From Actinobacteria bacterium OK074 (GTDB lineage: Bacteria > Actinomycetota > Actinomycetes > Streptomycetales > Streptomycetaceae), in the NCBI GenBank assembly GCA_001298575.1, contig LJCV01000274.1:1-64000 (forward strand): a stretch of DNA of 64,000 bases. Reading direction: 5' to 3'. Position 1 is the first letter of the stretch, and each line of letters opens with the position of its first letter. Under the pieces are notes generated by a model, which saw only the letters and a list, made by a program, of their open reading frames with translations, was not told the DNA's origin and searched no databases. Positions 1 through 8,850 of this stretch are shown here, piece after piece. The position numbers were made by a program, and so were the translations under genes.

Positions 1-110
1 GGGGGGGGGGGGCCGGGGGCCCCGGGGGGGGGGGGGGCCGGGGGGGGGGGGGCGCGGAGGGGGGGGGGCGGTTCGGCGGGGGCCGCCGCGCGGGCGGGCG
101 CGGGGGCGGG
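1..110. repeat. G-rich low-complexity edge
   Basis: The window opens with runs of up to about 14 consecutive G broken by short CC or C interruptions. On the minus strand this would be a proline/alanine-rich extension of the condensation-like protein, but homopolymers this long are error-prone, so the reading frame here cannot be trusted. It may be a contig end, a G-quadruplex-forming tract or an assembly artefact. Confidence 0.6.
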
Positions 111-755
111 GGAGTTGTCCCGGCCGCTGTACAACTCCGCGGCGGTGGCGAGGATTCGGAGGCACGCGGGGCCGTCGAGGGCGGTGTGGTTGACGGTGAG
201 GATCAGGGCGGTGCCACCGCCCGCCACCGGGCCGCTGCTGAACTCCCCGCCTGCCGCGGGACCGTGGGCCGACCCGCCCGCCACGGGACCGTGGGCCGAC
301 CCGCCCGTCGCAGGACCGTAGGCCGATCCGCCCGCCGCAGAACCGTGGGCCGATCCGATCACTTCCAACCGCACCGGCGGTGAAACCCCCAACGGCGGTG
401 CCGCCGCCAACGACCGCTCCCGCGCCGCCCACAGCGACGCCTCCCCCGGTGGTGCGAACGTCACCACCTCCGCCTCCGGCGCCGCCGTCAGCTCCCACTC
501 GTAGCGGCGGCTGTACCAGCGGTTGTCGGCCTCGCGCATCAGGATGCGGGGATGGCGGTGCAGGGCCTCGACGAACGCCGTGCGCAGGCGAGTCGGGTCC
601 AGCGGGCCCGGGAGGTGGATCTCGATGTGGACCGTCTCCGGTTCCGCGTCCTGGACGCAGTGCCGGGACACCTCGTCCACCACGGGGAACGGGATCCGCT
701 CCCGTTCCCGCTGCCGTGCCGGACCACCGCCCGTGCCCTGCTCCACCGTGGTCAT
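1..755 (-). CDS. Condensation-domain-like protein, 3' part missing
   Basis: The translation begins MTTVEQGTGGGPARQRER and continues with features of the condensation/acyltransferase (chloramphenicol acetyltransferase) fold: an early V(H/I)IEIHLPGPLD strand, TRLRTAFVEALHRHP, and a variant of the HHxxxDG motif reading NHTALDG at about 180-205 bp from the window start. Between them sits a 9-residue tandem repeat (GGSAHGPVA-like, four copies), so the domain carries an inserted low-complexity loop. The ATG overlaps the stop of the upstream AftD-like gene by ATGA, so the two are translationally coupled. In this context the protein may acylate a glycan or lipid made by the neighbouring glycosyltransferases, but that is inference. 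The first histidine of HHxxxDG is replaced by asparagine. The C-terminal half lies beyond the window, and the G-rich edge makes the last codons unreliable. Confidence 0.7.
   Translation of the reverse strand, partial: MTTVEQGTGGGPARQRERERIPFPVVDEVSRHCVQDAEPETVHIEIHLPGPLDPTRLRTAFVEALHRHPRILMREADNRWYSRRYEWELTAAPEAEVVTFAPPGEASLWAARERSLAAAPPLGVSPPVRLEVIGSAHGSAAGGSAYGPATGGSAHGPVAGGSAHGPAAGGEFSSGPVAGGGTALILTVNHTALDGPACLRILATAAELYSGRDNSPAPAPARAAAPAEPPPPLRAPPPPAPPPPGAPGPPP
261..368 (-). repeat. 27-bp tandem repeat, 4 copies, inside CDS
   Basis: The marker ACCGTGG (ACCGTAG in one copy) recurs at 261, 288, 315 and 342, an exact 27-bp period. It encodes a 9-residue repeat GGSA(H/Y)GPxA in the condensation-like protein. 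The in-frame unit length means copy-number change would keep the frame. Confidence 0.85.
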
Positions 756-3700
756 ACGGTGCCTTCCCTCCCCTGGGGGCCGTTGGGTTCCTCCGGGACC
801 GACTCCGGTTCCACCCTGGGCAGTTGCCGCGTGGGTGGATCCTCCTCGCCCGGATCACGCACCGTGGACCCGGCCGTGACCTCGGCCTTGGACCCCGCCG
901 GGATCGCCGCCGTGGACCCGGCCCCGGCCTCGACCTCGGCCCTGGCCCCGGCCGGAGCCGCGATCCGAACCGGTGTCCCCACCGCCACCAGTCCCGCGAA
1001 CAACCCGATCAGCGCGAGCAGTTGGGCCGCGTGTCCGAACGCCCCGTGCCCCGCCGCCACCGGTTCCCCCGCACCCGTCGCCGCCGCGATACCCGCCCCC
1101 GTGAGGGCGAGGAACGCGATCGGGACGAGGAGGGTGTGCCGTTTCCAGGCCAGCAGGGCCAACGCCGGTACCAGCAGCGCGAACCAGCCGGCGATCACGA
1201 TGCCGACCGCGGTCAGCGCCACGGTTCCCAGCCACAGTCCGACCCCCGGAGGTGCCTCGGCCGGCCCGTGGGGGTTCGGCTCGCGGCGCCGCCACAGGGC
1301 CAGCCCCGCGACCGCGGCCACGCCCACCCCGGCGCCGATCAGCCCGCCCTCGTACGTGGTCGCGGGCGTGTACGACAGTTTTACGGTGCCGCCCGCGCCC
1401 GCCGGGATCAGCCAGCCCTGCTGCCAGCCGTCCAGCCGGACCGGTGTGAGCTTCTTGCCGTTGAGGGTGGCCTCCCAGCCCTTGTTGTAGTTCTCGTACG
1501 TGGTCAGATAGTCCGCCGGGCCGTTGTTGACGGACACCTCGCGGCGGTCGCCCAGCCAGTCCACGATCTTCAAGTCCCGTGCGGGCGCGGCGGGTTCGGT
1601 GACCGTGCCGCGCGTGAGCGTGACGTCGGTCAGCGCCAGCGCGCCCGAGTCGCCGGACTCCAACCGGTGGGCTCCCGCGCCCAGGTCCAACGACGTGACG
1701 GACTTGTTTTTCTGACAGAGCGTCACCGTTACGCCCCGCCGCTCCACCAGGTCCCGCACCGTCCCCGACGCCGCCGTCCGGTACATCGTCCCGTCGACCA
1801 CGAGGTCCGGGCCCTTGCCGCACGGCAGCGAGAACTTCCGGTTGGCGGCGGGCTGTTTGGTGCGGTAGTCGGCGAGCGCCGGGATGTACGCCTCGGTGAG
1901 TCCCACCGGCAGGCTCAAGTCGTCGTTGGCGACCGGGTTGTGGAGCGTCACCGGCGCGGTCTTGGTGACCGTGATCGTCAACTGGTCGGTGGTGATGGGG
2001 TCGAAGCGGACCCAGCCGTTGGCGTCCACCCCGGCGACGGTCGAGCCGTCCGGGGAACTGATCTCGACCTCGGTGGGCCGGGACGAGAGTCCGCCCGCCG
2101 CCGCGAGCACGAGCGAGTCGATGGACTGCTTGCCAGGCCAACTCAGGTGGATCGTCGGCTTGTTGCCCGCGATCCACGCCGTGGTCAGGTCGCCGTCGGT
2201 CAGGTTGCGCGCGGACACGTTCGTGCCGAGGGACGCCGTGGAGTCCGCGGTCGCGGTGATCCGGCCTGCCTGGTCGGGCGCCACCTCGTACAGCAGCTCG
2301 TCAAGTGCCGTGCCCGTCACCGGTATCGCGGTCGCCCGCACGGCGTACGTGCCCGCCGCCGCGGAGAAGCGGCGGTGCAGACCCGACTCCGTGCCGGTGG
2401 CCGACAGGCCGGTGGGGTCGGAGGCGCGGCTGAGGGAGACCGTCTCCGCGGCGGCGTCCGTACTGTTGGCGTCCGTCGGCAGCCGCAGCATCCGGGTCAC
2501 CTGGACGCCCGGGATGCGGATCTCGGAGAAGCCCGCACCGGTCAGGCCCGCGTGCCGCGCGGTCGACGCGGTGATGGTCAGCTTCAGCCAACTCGACGCG
2601 CCCGGCGGCACCTTGATGCTCTGCGTGGAGCCGTCCGCGTGCAGATAGCTGGTGGCCGAGCCCTTCTCCGTCGTCACTTTCACCTGCGTCGGGGCCGACC
2701 TGACCCCTTCCTGTGCCAGCGGTTTCACCTTGATCGACGACGGCAGGTCGCGCGACTTGGTGAACCCGATCCGCAGCCACTGCCCGTTCGCCGAGCCCGA
2801 AGAGCCCTCCGCCCAGGCCGTGTTGGGGTCGCCGTCGAACGCGTTCACCGGGTCGTACTGCGGCAGGTAGAACAGCCAGTTGCCGCTGGAGGACGCGGTC
2901 ACCGAGGCGGCACCGCGCAACTGCGCGACCGTCTGGTGCTCCAGCCCCTTCACCGGCAGGATCTGGTGCGGGTTCTGCCCCGCGCCCTGCACATCGCCGG
3001 AGGCGTTCTTCTCGTCGGCCGTGTACGTGTACGACGTGTTGGCGTCGACGAGGCCGAACCGGGTGTCCGCGCGGCGCAGTCCGTCCCCCACCACCTGGAG
3101 CGCCGGATCGCCGACCCCGGGATGGTTGTCGCTGGTCAGGACGGTCGCGCGGTTGCGGATGGTCGGGTCGGCGGCCAGCGGCAGCAGCGATTCGGGGCCG
3201 CCCGAGACGACGGCGGTGTCGGCCGCCGCGTACAGCCGGGCCTGGCCCGGACGCGGGACGGACTTGCTGGTCGGCTCGTAGATCTCCACCGCCCGCCGGC
3301 GTCCGTACAGGCCCTCGACCTGGAGCGGGGTGTGGTTGGCGATCGTGCCCTGGGTGGTCTCCGGGCCGAAGCCGGTGACCCGCTGGTAGCCGGACTGTTC
3401 CAGGGTGCGTTCGACGGTCGTGGTCGGCACGTAGCCGATCTGGTCGGGGTCGAGGTCGTTGCGGACGACGACGTAGTACAGCCCGGCCCTGCTCAAGTAG
3501 TCGGCCAGCCCCGGTACCTGACTGCCCGTCATGAGCGCCTGCTCGACGGCGTCCATGGCGCGCCGGTTGCCCGCCGTGCCGAAGGGGACGTAATCGCGTT
3601 CCGCCCAGCGGGAGTCGGCGAGCACGTCGAGCGGCTCGTCGATGGTGTCGCCCCAGGAGTAGAGGCCGTGCGCGGTGGCCGGGACGACCAGGGCGCGCGA

Positions 3701-5080
3701 GTCCGGCGAGTACTTCTCCAGCCAATCGGCCGTGGACTGCCAGTACTTGGGCAACTGCTGGAACGAGCCCGGTTGCAGGATCGACCCGTTGAGATACGGC
3801 CAGGCCAGCCCAGGCAGCACCAGGACGGCGGCGACCAGCGGGGCGAACCGCCGCCCCCGCACCCGCCGGGGCCCGCGCGGCACGGCGGCCACGCCCACGA
3901 GGTGCGCGAGCCCGAGGACCAGCGAAAGGGCCATCCCCGCCTGGAACTTGTAGATGTTGCGGAAGGCGGCCAGCCAGCCGTTCAGCCAGTCCTGCACCAT
4001 CCCGTGGAAGGGGGCGCCGAACGCGCCGCCGTACCCGGCGAGGGTGATCAGCGCGGCCACCAGGACCGTCAGCACCAGCCACCGCCGCTCGGGCAGGTCC
4101 CGCCGGGCCAGCCCCGCCAGCCCGAGCCCGGCCGCCAGCGCCGAGCAGACGATCACGATCACCGAGGCGGCCACCGCCCACCCGGCGGGCAGCCAGGCTT
4201 CGCCGAAGTGCAGGTAGGCCACCCAGTTCCCGGCGCCGCGCAGCGACTCGGTGGCCGACATCGTGGCCGTGGTGGTCTGCGAAGTCTCCACGTAGGGAAG
4301 GAAGTTCTCGCCGTAGGAGCCGAGCAGCAGCAGTGGGATCCACCACCACGCGGTCACCACGATCAGCGCGGGCACCCACCAGGCGATCAGCCCGCGCATC
4401 CGCGGACCCGGTGGCCGGGACAGCAGGTACAGCCCAACGGGCAGCAGCGCGGCCAGCGTTGCCGCCGCGTTCACCCCGCCCATGAACGGCACCACCAGCG
4501 CCGAACGCAGGGCCGCGACCCGCGCGCCGTACCGCTCGTCGGCCAGCGGCAGCAGCACCCACGGCAGGAAGGCACCCGGCAGCGCCGCCGCCGACGTCGA
4601 GCCGACGACGATCGTGAACACCGGCCACAGCGCGTACACGACGGCCGCGAGCAACCGCGAGGCCGGGCTGCCGATCCGCAGCCGTTCCGCCAGGCGCAGC
4701 GCACCCCAGAACGCGACCGACACGATCAGCGACATCCACAGCCGCTCCGCCAGCCACACCGGCAGATGCAGCAGATGCGTGAGCCCGTAGTACGGCAGCA
4801 TCGGCCACAGGTAGCCCGCGTACTGGTCCTGGACGCCGCCGAAGCCGCCCCGGTCGTGCCACAACTGCCCCAGGTCGGACAGGAACTGCCACGGGTCGAC
4901 CGTCACACCCAGCTTGGTGTCGAAGGTCTGCCGGCCCGGACGCACGGCCAGGAACAGCACGAACGTCACGGCCCAGAAGCCGAGCAGCCAGCGCCACGAG
5001 CGGTGGCCCGACGGAGGCCGCGCAAGGTCCCCGGCAGGGAGCGCCGGTGCGGGAGGGGGAGCCTGGACCGTGGTCGTCAT
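752..5080 (-). CDS. AftD/DUF3367-like giant membrane glycosyltransferase
   Basis: This 1442-residue protein matches the alpha-(1->3)-arabinofuranosyltransferase (AftD, DUF3367) family. It has an N-terminal polytopic GT-C type region (about residues 30-420, opening with RSWRWLLGFWAVTFVLFLAV), a long extracytoplasmic part with discoidin/F5-8C-like segments (for example around DPNTAWAEGSSGSANGQW and LTTAWIAGNKPTIHLSW), and C-terminal membrane helices (about 1290-1400). AftD adds arabinose branches to mycobacterial arabinogalactan and lipoarabinomannan. Streptomyces lacks those polymers, so the acceptor here is unknown. I chose ATG 5080 because it overlaps the methyltransferase stop by ATGA, like the other junctions in this operon; an in-frame GTG lies 9 bp upstream. 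The downstream condensation gene overlaps its stop by 4 bp. Confidence 0.85.
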   Translation of the reverse strand: MTTTVQAPPPAPALPAGDLARPPSGHRSWRWLLGFWAVTFVLFLAVRPGRQTFDTKLGVTVDPWQFLSDLGQLWHDRGGFGGVQDQYAGYLWPMLPYYGLTHLLHLPVWLAERLWMSLIVSVAFWGALRLAERLRIGSPASRLLAAVVYALWPVFTIVVGSTSAAALPGAFLPWVLLPLADERYGARVAALRSALVVPFMGGVNAAATLAALLPVGLYLLSRPPGPRMRGLIAWWVPALIVVTAWWWIPLLLLGSYGENFLPYVETSQTTTATMSATESLRGAGNWVAYLHFGEAWLPAGWAVAASVIVIVCSALAAGLGLAGLARRDLPERRWLVLTVLVAALITLAGYGGAFGAPFHGMVQDWLNGWLAAFRNIYKFQAGMALSLVLGLAHLVGVAAVPRGPRRVRGRRFAPLVAAVLVLPGLAWPYLNGSILQPGSFQQLPKYWQSTADWLEKYSPDSRALVVPATAHGLYSWGDTIDEPLDVLADSRWAERDYVPFGTAGNRRAMDAVEQALMTGSQVPGLADYLSRAGLYYVVVRNDLDPDQIGYVPTTTVERTLEQSGYQRVTGFGPETTQGTIANHTPLQVEGLYGRRRAVEIYEPTSKSVPRPGQARLYAAADTAVVSGGPESLLPLAADPTIRNRATVLTSDNHPGVGDPALQVVGDGLRRADTRFGLVDANTSYTYTADEKNASGDVQGAGQNPHQILPVKGLEHQTVAQLRGAASVTASSSGNWLFYLPQYDPVNAFDGDPNTAWAEGSSGSANGQWLRIGFTKSRDLPSSIKVKPLAQEGVRSAPTQVKVTTEKGSATSYLHADGSTQSIKVPPGASSWLKLTITASTARHAGLTGAGFSEIRIPGVQVTRMLRLPTDANSTDAAAETVSLSRASDPTGLSATGTESGLHRRFSAAAGTYAVRATAIPVTGTALDELLYEVAPDQAGRITATADSTASLGTNVSARNLTDGDLTTAWIAGNKPTIHLSWPGKQSIDSLVLAAAGGLSSRPTEVEISSPDGSTVAGVDANGWVRFDPITTDQLTITVTKTAPVTLHNPVANDDLSLPVGLTEAYIPALADYRTKQPAANRKFSLPCGKGPDLVVDGTMYRTAASGTVRDLVERRGVTVTLCQKNKSVTSLDLGAGAHRLESGDSGALALTDVTLTRGTVTEPAAPARDLKIVDWLGDRREVSVNNGPADYLTTYENYNKGWEATLNGKKLTPVRLDGWQQGWLIPAGAGGTVKLSYTPATTYEGGLIGAGVGVAAVAGLALWRRREPNPHGPAEAPPGVGLWLGTVALTAVGIVIAGWFALLVPALALLAWKRHTLLVPIAFLALTGAGIAAATGAGEPVAAGHGAFGHAAQLLALIGLFAGLVAVGTPVRIAAPAGARAEVEAGAGSTAAIPAGSKAEVTAGSTVRDPGEEDPPTRQLPRVEPESVPEEPNGPQGREGTV

Positions 5081-5943
5081 GGGTGACACCGCCGGAGGAT
5101 GAGGAGGAGGTTCCAGGTGGCGAACTCGCGCAGCCCCGGCGCCTTGGTGACCGCCGAGGCCAGGAACGGCCAGTAGCGGGACCGGGCCGAGACGACTTGG
5201 ACGTCGTCACGGGCCTTCACCTGCCGCAGAGTTGGCCCGATGTGCACGGCGAACAGGTTCTCGCCGAGGGTGTGCTTGGCGGGGCGTCCGGTACGGCGCC
5301 GGTAGCGTGCCCGGGCGCGGTCGGCGCCCAGGTAGTGCCAGGGCGCCCACTCGTGACCGCCCCACGGGGAGAGCCAGTTGGTGAACGACACGTAGATCAG
5401 GCCGCCGGGCCGGGTCACCCGCACCAGTTCGCTGAGGAAGGTCTGTGGATCGGCCACGTGCTCAAGGACGTTGGAGGAGAAGGTGACGTCGGCGACCGCG
5501 TCGGCCAGCGGCAGCAGGTAACCGTCCGCGATCACCGTTCCGTTGGGCGTCGGCGACCCCAACTCCCGTACGTCCGGCTCGAAGAGGTACGCGTGCGCGC
5601 CGCGGCGCCGGAACTCCTCGGTGAAGTAGCCGCTGCCGCCGCCGACATCGACCACCGTGCGCCCGCCGAGGAGGCCGTCGTACGCCTCGATCTGGTCGGC
5701 GGCGTCCCGGGCGAGCAGCGTATAGCACCCGGCCGGGTCGTCCTGCTCGTGCCGGAAGGCACGGAACAGGGCGAGGGAACGGCGCAGGGAGGGGTCCTTG
5801 AAGCCGGTACCCGCGGGGGTGATCGCCGTGCCCGCGGGGCGAGTTGGGCCACCGGCAGGACCGGCAGGACCGGTGGCGCCGACAGGGCCCAGTGGTCCGG
5901 TCGCACCGCTCCCCGCACAGTCGCGCCCCGCCGCCCCGCTCAT
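5077..5943 (-). CDS. Class I SAM-dependent methyltransferase
   Basis: The 288-residue product has SAM motif I VVDVGGGSGYF at about residues 97-107, an acidic motif VRELGS after FEP, and the methyltransferase_11 signature FSSNVLEHVADP followed by LVRVTRPGGLIYVSF. This is the family that methylates small molecules or lipid-linked sugars in envelope and natural-product operons. The N-terminus is unusual: residues 13-30 are six collagen-like Gly-X-Y triplets (GATGPLGPVGATGPAGPA). The ATG at 5943 overlaps the glycosyltransferase stop by ATGA, and its own stop overlaps the AftD-like start, so glycosyltransferase, methyltransferase, AftD-like and condensation proteins form a coupled operon. The substrate is probably the glycan handled by that operon (inference). 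Confidence 0.88.
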   Translation of the reverse strand: MSGAAGRDCAGSGATGPLGPVGATGPAGPAGGPTRPAGTAITPAGTGFKDPSLRRSLALFRAFRHEQDDPAGCYTLLARDAADQIEAYDGLLGGRTVVDVGGGSGYFTEEFRRRGAHAYLFEPDVRELGSPTPNGTVIADGYLLPLADAVADVTFSSNVLEHVADPQTFLSELVRVTRPGGLIYVSFTNWLSPWGGHEWAPWHYLGADRARARYRRRTGRPAKHTLGENLFAVHIGPTLRQVKARDDVQVVSARSRYWPFLASAVTKAPGLREFATWNLLLILRRCHP

Positions 5944-7100
5944 GGCGTCCAGCTCCGGACCGCCTCCGTGGCCACCGCGCGGAAGCGGTCGACCGTGCGG
6001 TGCCAGCGGTAGCGGGCCGCGCCCTCGCGGGCCGCCTTGCCCATGAGGGCGCGGCGTTCGGTGTCCAGGGCGAGGGTGCACCAGGCCGCGGCGAACGACG
6101 ACTCGCCCCGGGCCAGGACGCCGGTCTCGCCGTCCGAGACCGAGTCGCGCAGCCCGGGTACGTCGAAGGCGACCGCCGGGGTCTCGCGGACCGCGGCCTC
6201 GGTGACGACCAGGCCCCAGCCCTCCACCGCCGAGGGGTGCAGCAGCAGCCAGGCCGCGCACAGCAGCCGGTGCTTCTCGGCCTCGTCGACATGGCCGGTG
6301 AACTCCACGCCGGGGCCCGCGAGTTGTTCGAGTCTCGCGCGTTCCGGGCCGTCCCCGACGATCACCAGACGGCCCCCGGTGACCGGCCGGACCCGCTCCC
6401 ACAGCCGCAGCAGCAGATCGATCCGCTTGTACTCGACCAGCCGTCCGACCGCCACGAACAGCGGCTCGGTGGACTTCTCGGCCAGCGGCCCGGGGGCGTC
6501 GACTCCGTTGTGCACGACTCTGATCCGCTCCCGGCCGACGCCAAGTGAGCGCAGCGCGTGGGAGGTTGACGGGGAGACGGCGACCAGCAGGCCCCGGCGG
6601 CGGGCCACCGACAGCGCCCAGCGCTCCAGGCCGCGGCCGAAGCGCGCGGCCGGGGCCAGCGGGCCGCGCAGCCGCATGCCCCACAGATCCGTGTGCACGT
6701 GGTTGACCAGGCACAGCGTCGGGCCGCGATGCCACAACGGGGCCAGGTACGGCATGCCGTTGCAGACCTCGACCAGCAGGTCGCAGGGCCCGACCCGCCG
6801 TCGTACGACGGATCTGGCGCGCAGGAAGTGGCTCAGCTTGCCGCCCGCGGACACCACCCGGTAGTCGTGCTGCGCCGCCGCCGGGCCGCCGCACACCAGC
6901 GTCACCCGGTGCCCCAACTCCGTCAGGCCGGAGGCGAGTTGGTCGACGAGCAGTTCGGAGCCGCCGGCCTGCGGATTGCCGAGGTCGCGGTGGGCGAGGA
7001 AGACGATGTGGCGCGGGTGCGGGGGGAGCGCCATGGTGCGGTGCCGGTCGGCCGTGCGCGGCAGGGCGGCGCGCGGCGGGGAGGGCACGTGCTGGGGCAT
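5940..7100 (-). CDS. GT4 family glycosyltransferase
   Basis: A 386-residue retaining GT-B glycosyltransferase. The N-terminal acceptor domain starts IVFLAHRDLGNPQAGGSE (glycine-rich loop). The C-terminal donor domain contains AVGRLVEYKRIDLLLRLW, LVIVGDGPERARLEQL, FTGHVDE and the EX7E-type signature with EGWGLVVTEA, as in the group 1/GT4 family that uses nucleotide-activated sugars on the cytoplasmic face. The ATG at 7100 is preceded by TTGGAG about 7 nt upstream. It is the first gene of the coupled envelope operon. Sugar and acceptor cannot be read from the sequence. Confidence 0.9.
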   Translation of the reverse strand: MPQHVPSPPRAALPRTADRHRTMALPPHPRHIVFLAHRDLGNPQAGGSELLVDQLASGLTELGHRVTLVCGGPAAAQHDYRVVSAGGKLSHFLRARSVVRRRVGPCDLLVEVCNGMPYLAPLWHRGPTLCLVNHVHTDLWGMRLRGPLAPAARFGRGLERWALSVARRRGLLVAVSPSTSHALRSLGVGRERIRVVHNGVDAPGPLAEKSTEPLFVAVGRLVEYKRIDLLLRLWERVRPVTGGRLVIVGDGPERARLEQLAGPGVEFTGHVDEAEKHRLLCAAWLLLHPSAVEGWGLVVTEAAVRETPAVAFDVPGLRDSVSDGETGVLARGESSFAAAWCTLALDTERRALMGKAAREGAARYRWHRTVDRFRAVATEAVRSWTP

Positions 7101-7417
7101 GGGTGCTCCAACTCGTTTCGGGGTGCGGAACTCGACGTGCGGGGCGTGCGCTGAGCTGCTGGGGCGGACGGGGTTCGGTCCGTGGGCGCGAGCTGTCGAG
7201 CGGGTGCACGGTGGGGAGTTCGGGACGTGGGGGGTGTGGGGATCCGGTCCGGTGCGGAGGGCCGGATCCCCTTGCCTGTGCGGGGTCTTGGCGGTTCTTA
7301 GTGCGAGGGTGTGAACGGGCTGTGCTTGGGGTGGGGGTGGACAGTTTTCGCCCCAGTGGTCGGGCGCGGCTACTCACCGGGGTGACAATTTCCCGTGATT
7401 CTGGAGCTGACGGGTCA
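7101..7417. other. 317-bp gap upstream of the glycan operon
   Basis: This gap lies between the DUF3068 stop and the glycosyltransferase start, both on the minus strand. It must hold the promoter of the glycosyltransferase operon unless the genes are co-transcribed. I saw no convincing -35/-10 pair, no strong terminator hairpin and no small ORF with a good ribosome binding site. Confidence 0.4.
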
Positions 7418-8410
7418 TCACATCGTGAGAACGGGTTGGGGTGTTGTGGAACTATCCGGTTCTTCCGGGCGCCTGCGGCCACGTACTGTCAAAATGCCGC
7501 CGACCACCAGAAGGACGAATCCGGCCACGGCGGCACCGATCGGCAACGTCTTGCTCACCAGCCGCAGTTGGTCACTCTCCGTCTTCGCCTGCTCGACCTG
7601 GCTCTTCTGGGTCGCGGTGGTGAAGGCGATCTTCCGGCTGTCCAGGAGGACCACCGCGTCCTTCGCCGAACCGGGGGCGCGCAGTGTGCGGCGCGGGCCG
7701 ACCTGGGCGTACATGACCCGGCCGGTGCGCTGGTCGACGACCAGCTCGATGCCGTGGTTGGAGTACCACTCCTCGGCCAGGACCTGGCTCACGGCCGGCT
7801 TGCCGACCAGGGTGCCGGGCACCAGCCGGGTGCCGATCTTCGCCGGGGCGACGGTGCCGGTGAAGCGGTAACCGGTGTGTCCCTGCACCTTCTTGGTGCC
7901 CGCGTAGTGCAGCGTCACCGTCTTGCCGAGGGAGTCGTCCCACCACTGGTAGGAGTGTTTGCGCACGTCGAAGGGGAACTTGATGTAGGCGTCGCCCTGA
8001 TGGGTGGGCGTCTCGCCGCAGCAGTGCAGCGGCTTGGTGGTCCTGCGGTCGAACACCCAGCGGTTGCTGGTGAATTCGAGCGCGCCCTGCGGATCGGCGG
8101 CCGGCGCGGGCTGCGTCGTACCGGTGGCCACGGTCTGCGACACGTCCCACACCGTCGCGTTGCCGCGCTCACTGTCGGCCACGTCGCCGCGGACCCGCTG
8201 GGTGACGGTGATCTTCTGGCCGCCGACGGTTTCCAGCCGGTCGGTGTCGAAGACCCGGCCGGTGCCGGTGTAGACGGCGGTGTCGTCGATGTCGATCGGG
8301 TTCACGGCGGCACGCGGTGTGACATACCAGGCGAGCAGCGGGGCCAGGACGAGCAGGAAGGTCCCAAGGCCCAGGAGGATGAGGGAGATTGGCGATACGG
8401 TACGGCGCAT
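7418..8410 (-). CDS. DUF3068 (PorA-like) membrane-anchored protein
   Basis: The 330-residue protein starts MRRTVSPISLILLGLGTFLLVLAPLL, an N-terminal membrane segment. It continues with a large extracytoplasmic beta-rich domain, ends with a second membrane helix (LPIGAAVAGFVLLVVGGILTV at about residues 280-300) and a short basic, cytoplasmic tail. This is the architecture of the DUF3068/PorA family of actinobacteria, whose molecular role is not established. The start at 8410 was preferred over an in-frame start at 8446 because GGAG lies about 7 nt upstream and the hydrophobic segment follows directly. Proximity to the glycosyltransferase/AftD-like operon suggests an envelope role. Confidence 0.85.
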   Translation of the reverse strand: MRRTVSPISLILLGLGTFLLVLAPLLAWYVTPRAAVNPIDIDDTAVYTGTGRVFDTDRLETVGGQKITVTQRVRGDVADSERGNATVWDVSQTVATGTTQPAPAADPQGALEFTSNRWVFDRRTTKPLHCCGETPTHQGDAYIKFPFDVRKHSYQWWDDSLGKTVTLHYAGTKKVQGHTGYRFTGTVAPAKIGTRLVPGTLVGKPAVSQVLAEEWYSNHGIELVVDQRTGRVMYAQVGPRRTLRAPGSAKDAVVLLDSRKIAFTTATQKSQVEQAKTESDQLRLVSKTLPIGAAVAGFVLLVVGGILTVRGRRRPEEPDSSTTPQPVLTM

Positions 8411-8638
8411 CCGGGCACTCCAGAGGCGTGAGACGGCTCGGCTCACACGGCGTTACGGGTGGGTCGACACCGAAGGGGAAAGTGCACGTGCGTATGGGCC
8501 GGGAACCGTAGGCGCACCCTTGACGGAGTGTCAATCCATTGTCGAGACTGTGCTGTTGACAGGCAGGGGTGAAGACGGGCCGGGGGTGGGGACAACCTCC
8601 GAACCAGGCGCCCGGGCGCCGGAGAGGCTGACCCCGCG

Positions 8639-8794
8639 ATGTCCAGACTGCTCGCCGCCGTACTGACCATGGCCGTTGCCGCGGCCCTCGCCGTGGGAGC
8701 GGCGCTCGGCATCGTCGCGCTCCTCGACGCGACACCCGCGCAGCCCAACACCCCGCTGATCACGTACGAGAATGCCGCCGGCCAGGGGCAGTGA
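8639..8794 (+). CDS. Small DUF2613-like membrane protein
   Basis: A 51-residue ORF reads MSRLLAAVLTMAVAAALAVG followed by AALGIVALLDATPAQPNTPL and a short polar tail ending AAGQGQ. It has one N-terminal hydrophobic helix, then a Pro/Asn-rich segment, which is the pattern of the short DUF2613 proteins of actinobacteria. GGAGAGG lies about 12 nt upstream of the ATG. The stop overlaps a GTG that could open the following PucR gene, but that gene has a better start downstream. Its position beside DUF3068 and the glycan operon points to an envelope function, which is otherwise unknown. Confidence 0.72.
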   Translation: MSRLLAAVLTMAVAAALAVGAALGIVALLDATPAQPNTPLITYENAAGQGQ

Positions 8795-8850
8795 CGGTGG
8801 CCGCCCGCCGGGCAACCGGGACCGTCGTACCTGCAACAGCCGGAGCAGCC

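Noticed and set aside
380..5086. 1568-residue plus-strand ORF
   Set aside because: It is an Arg/Gly/Pro-rich shadow of the AftD-like gene on the other strand; no start signal and no protein family.
5077..7482. Possible 801-residue glycosyltransferase-methyltransferase fusion
   Set aside because: The upstream part is an out-of-frame shadow of the GT4 gene; the methyltransferase starts at ATG 5943, overlapping the GT stop by ATGA.
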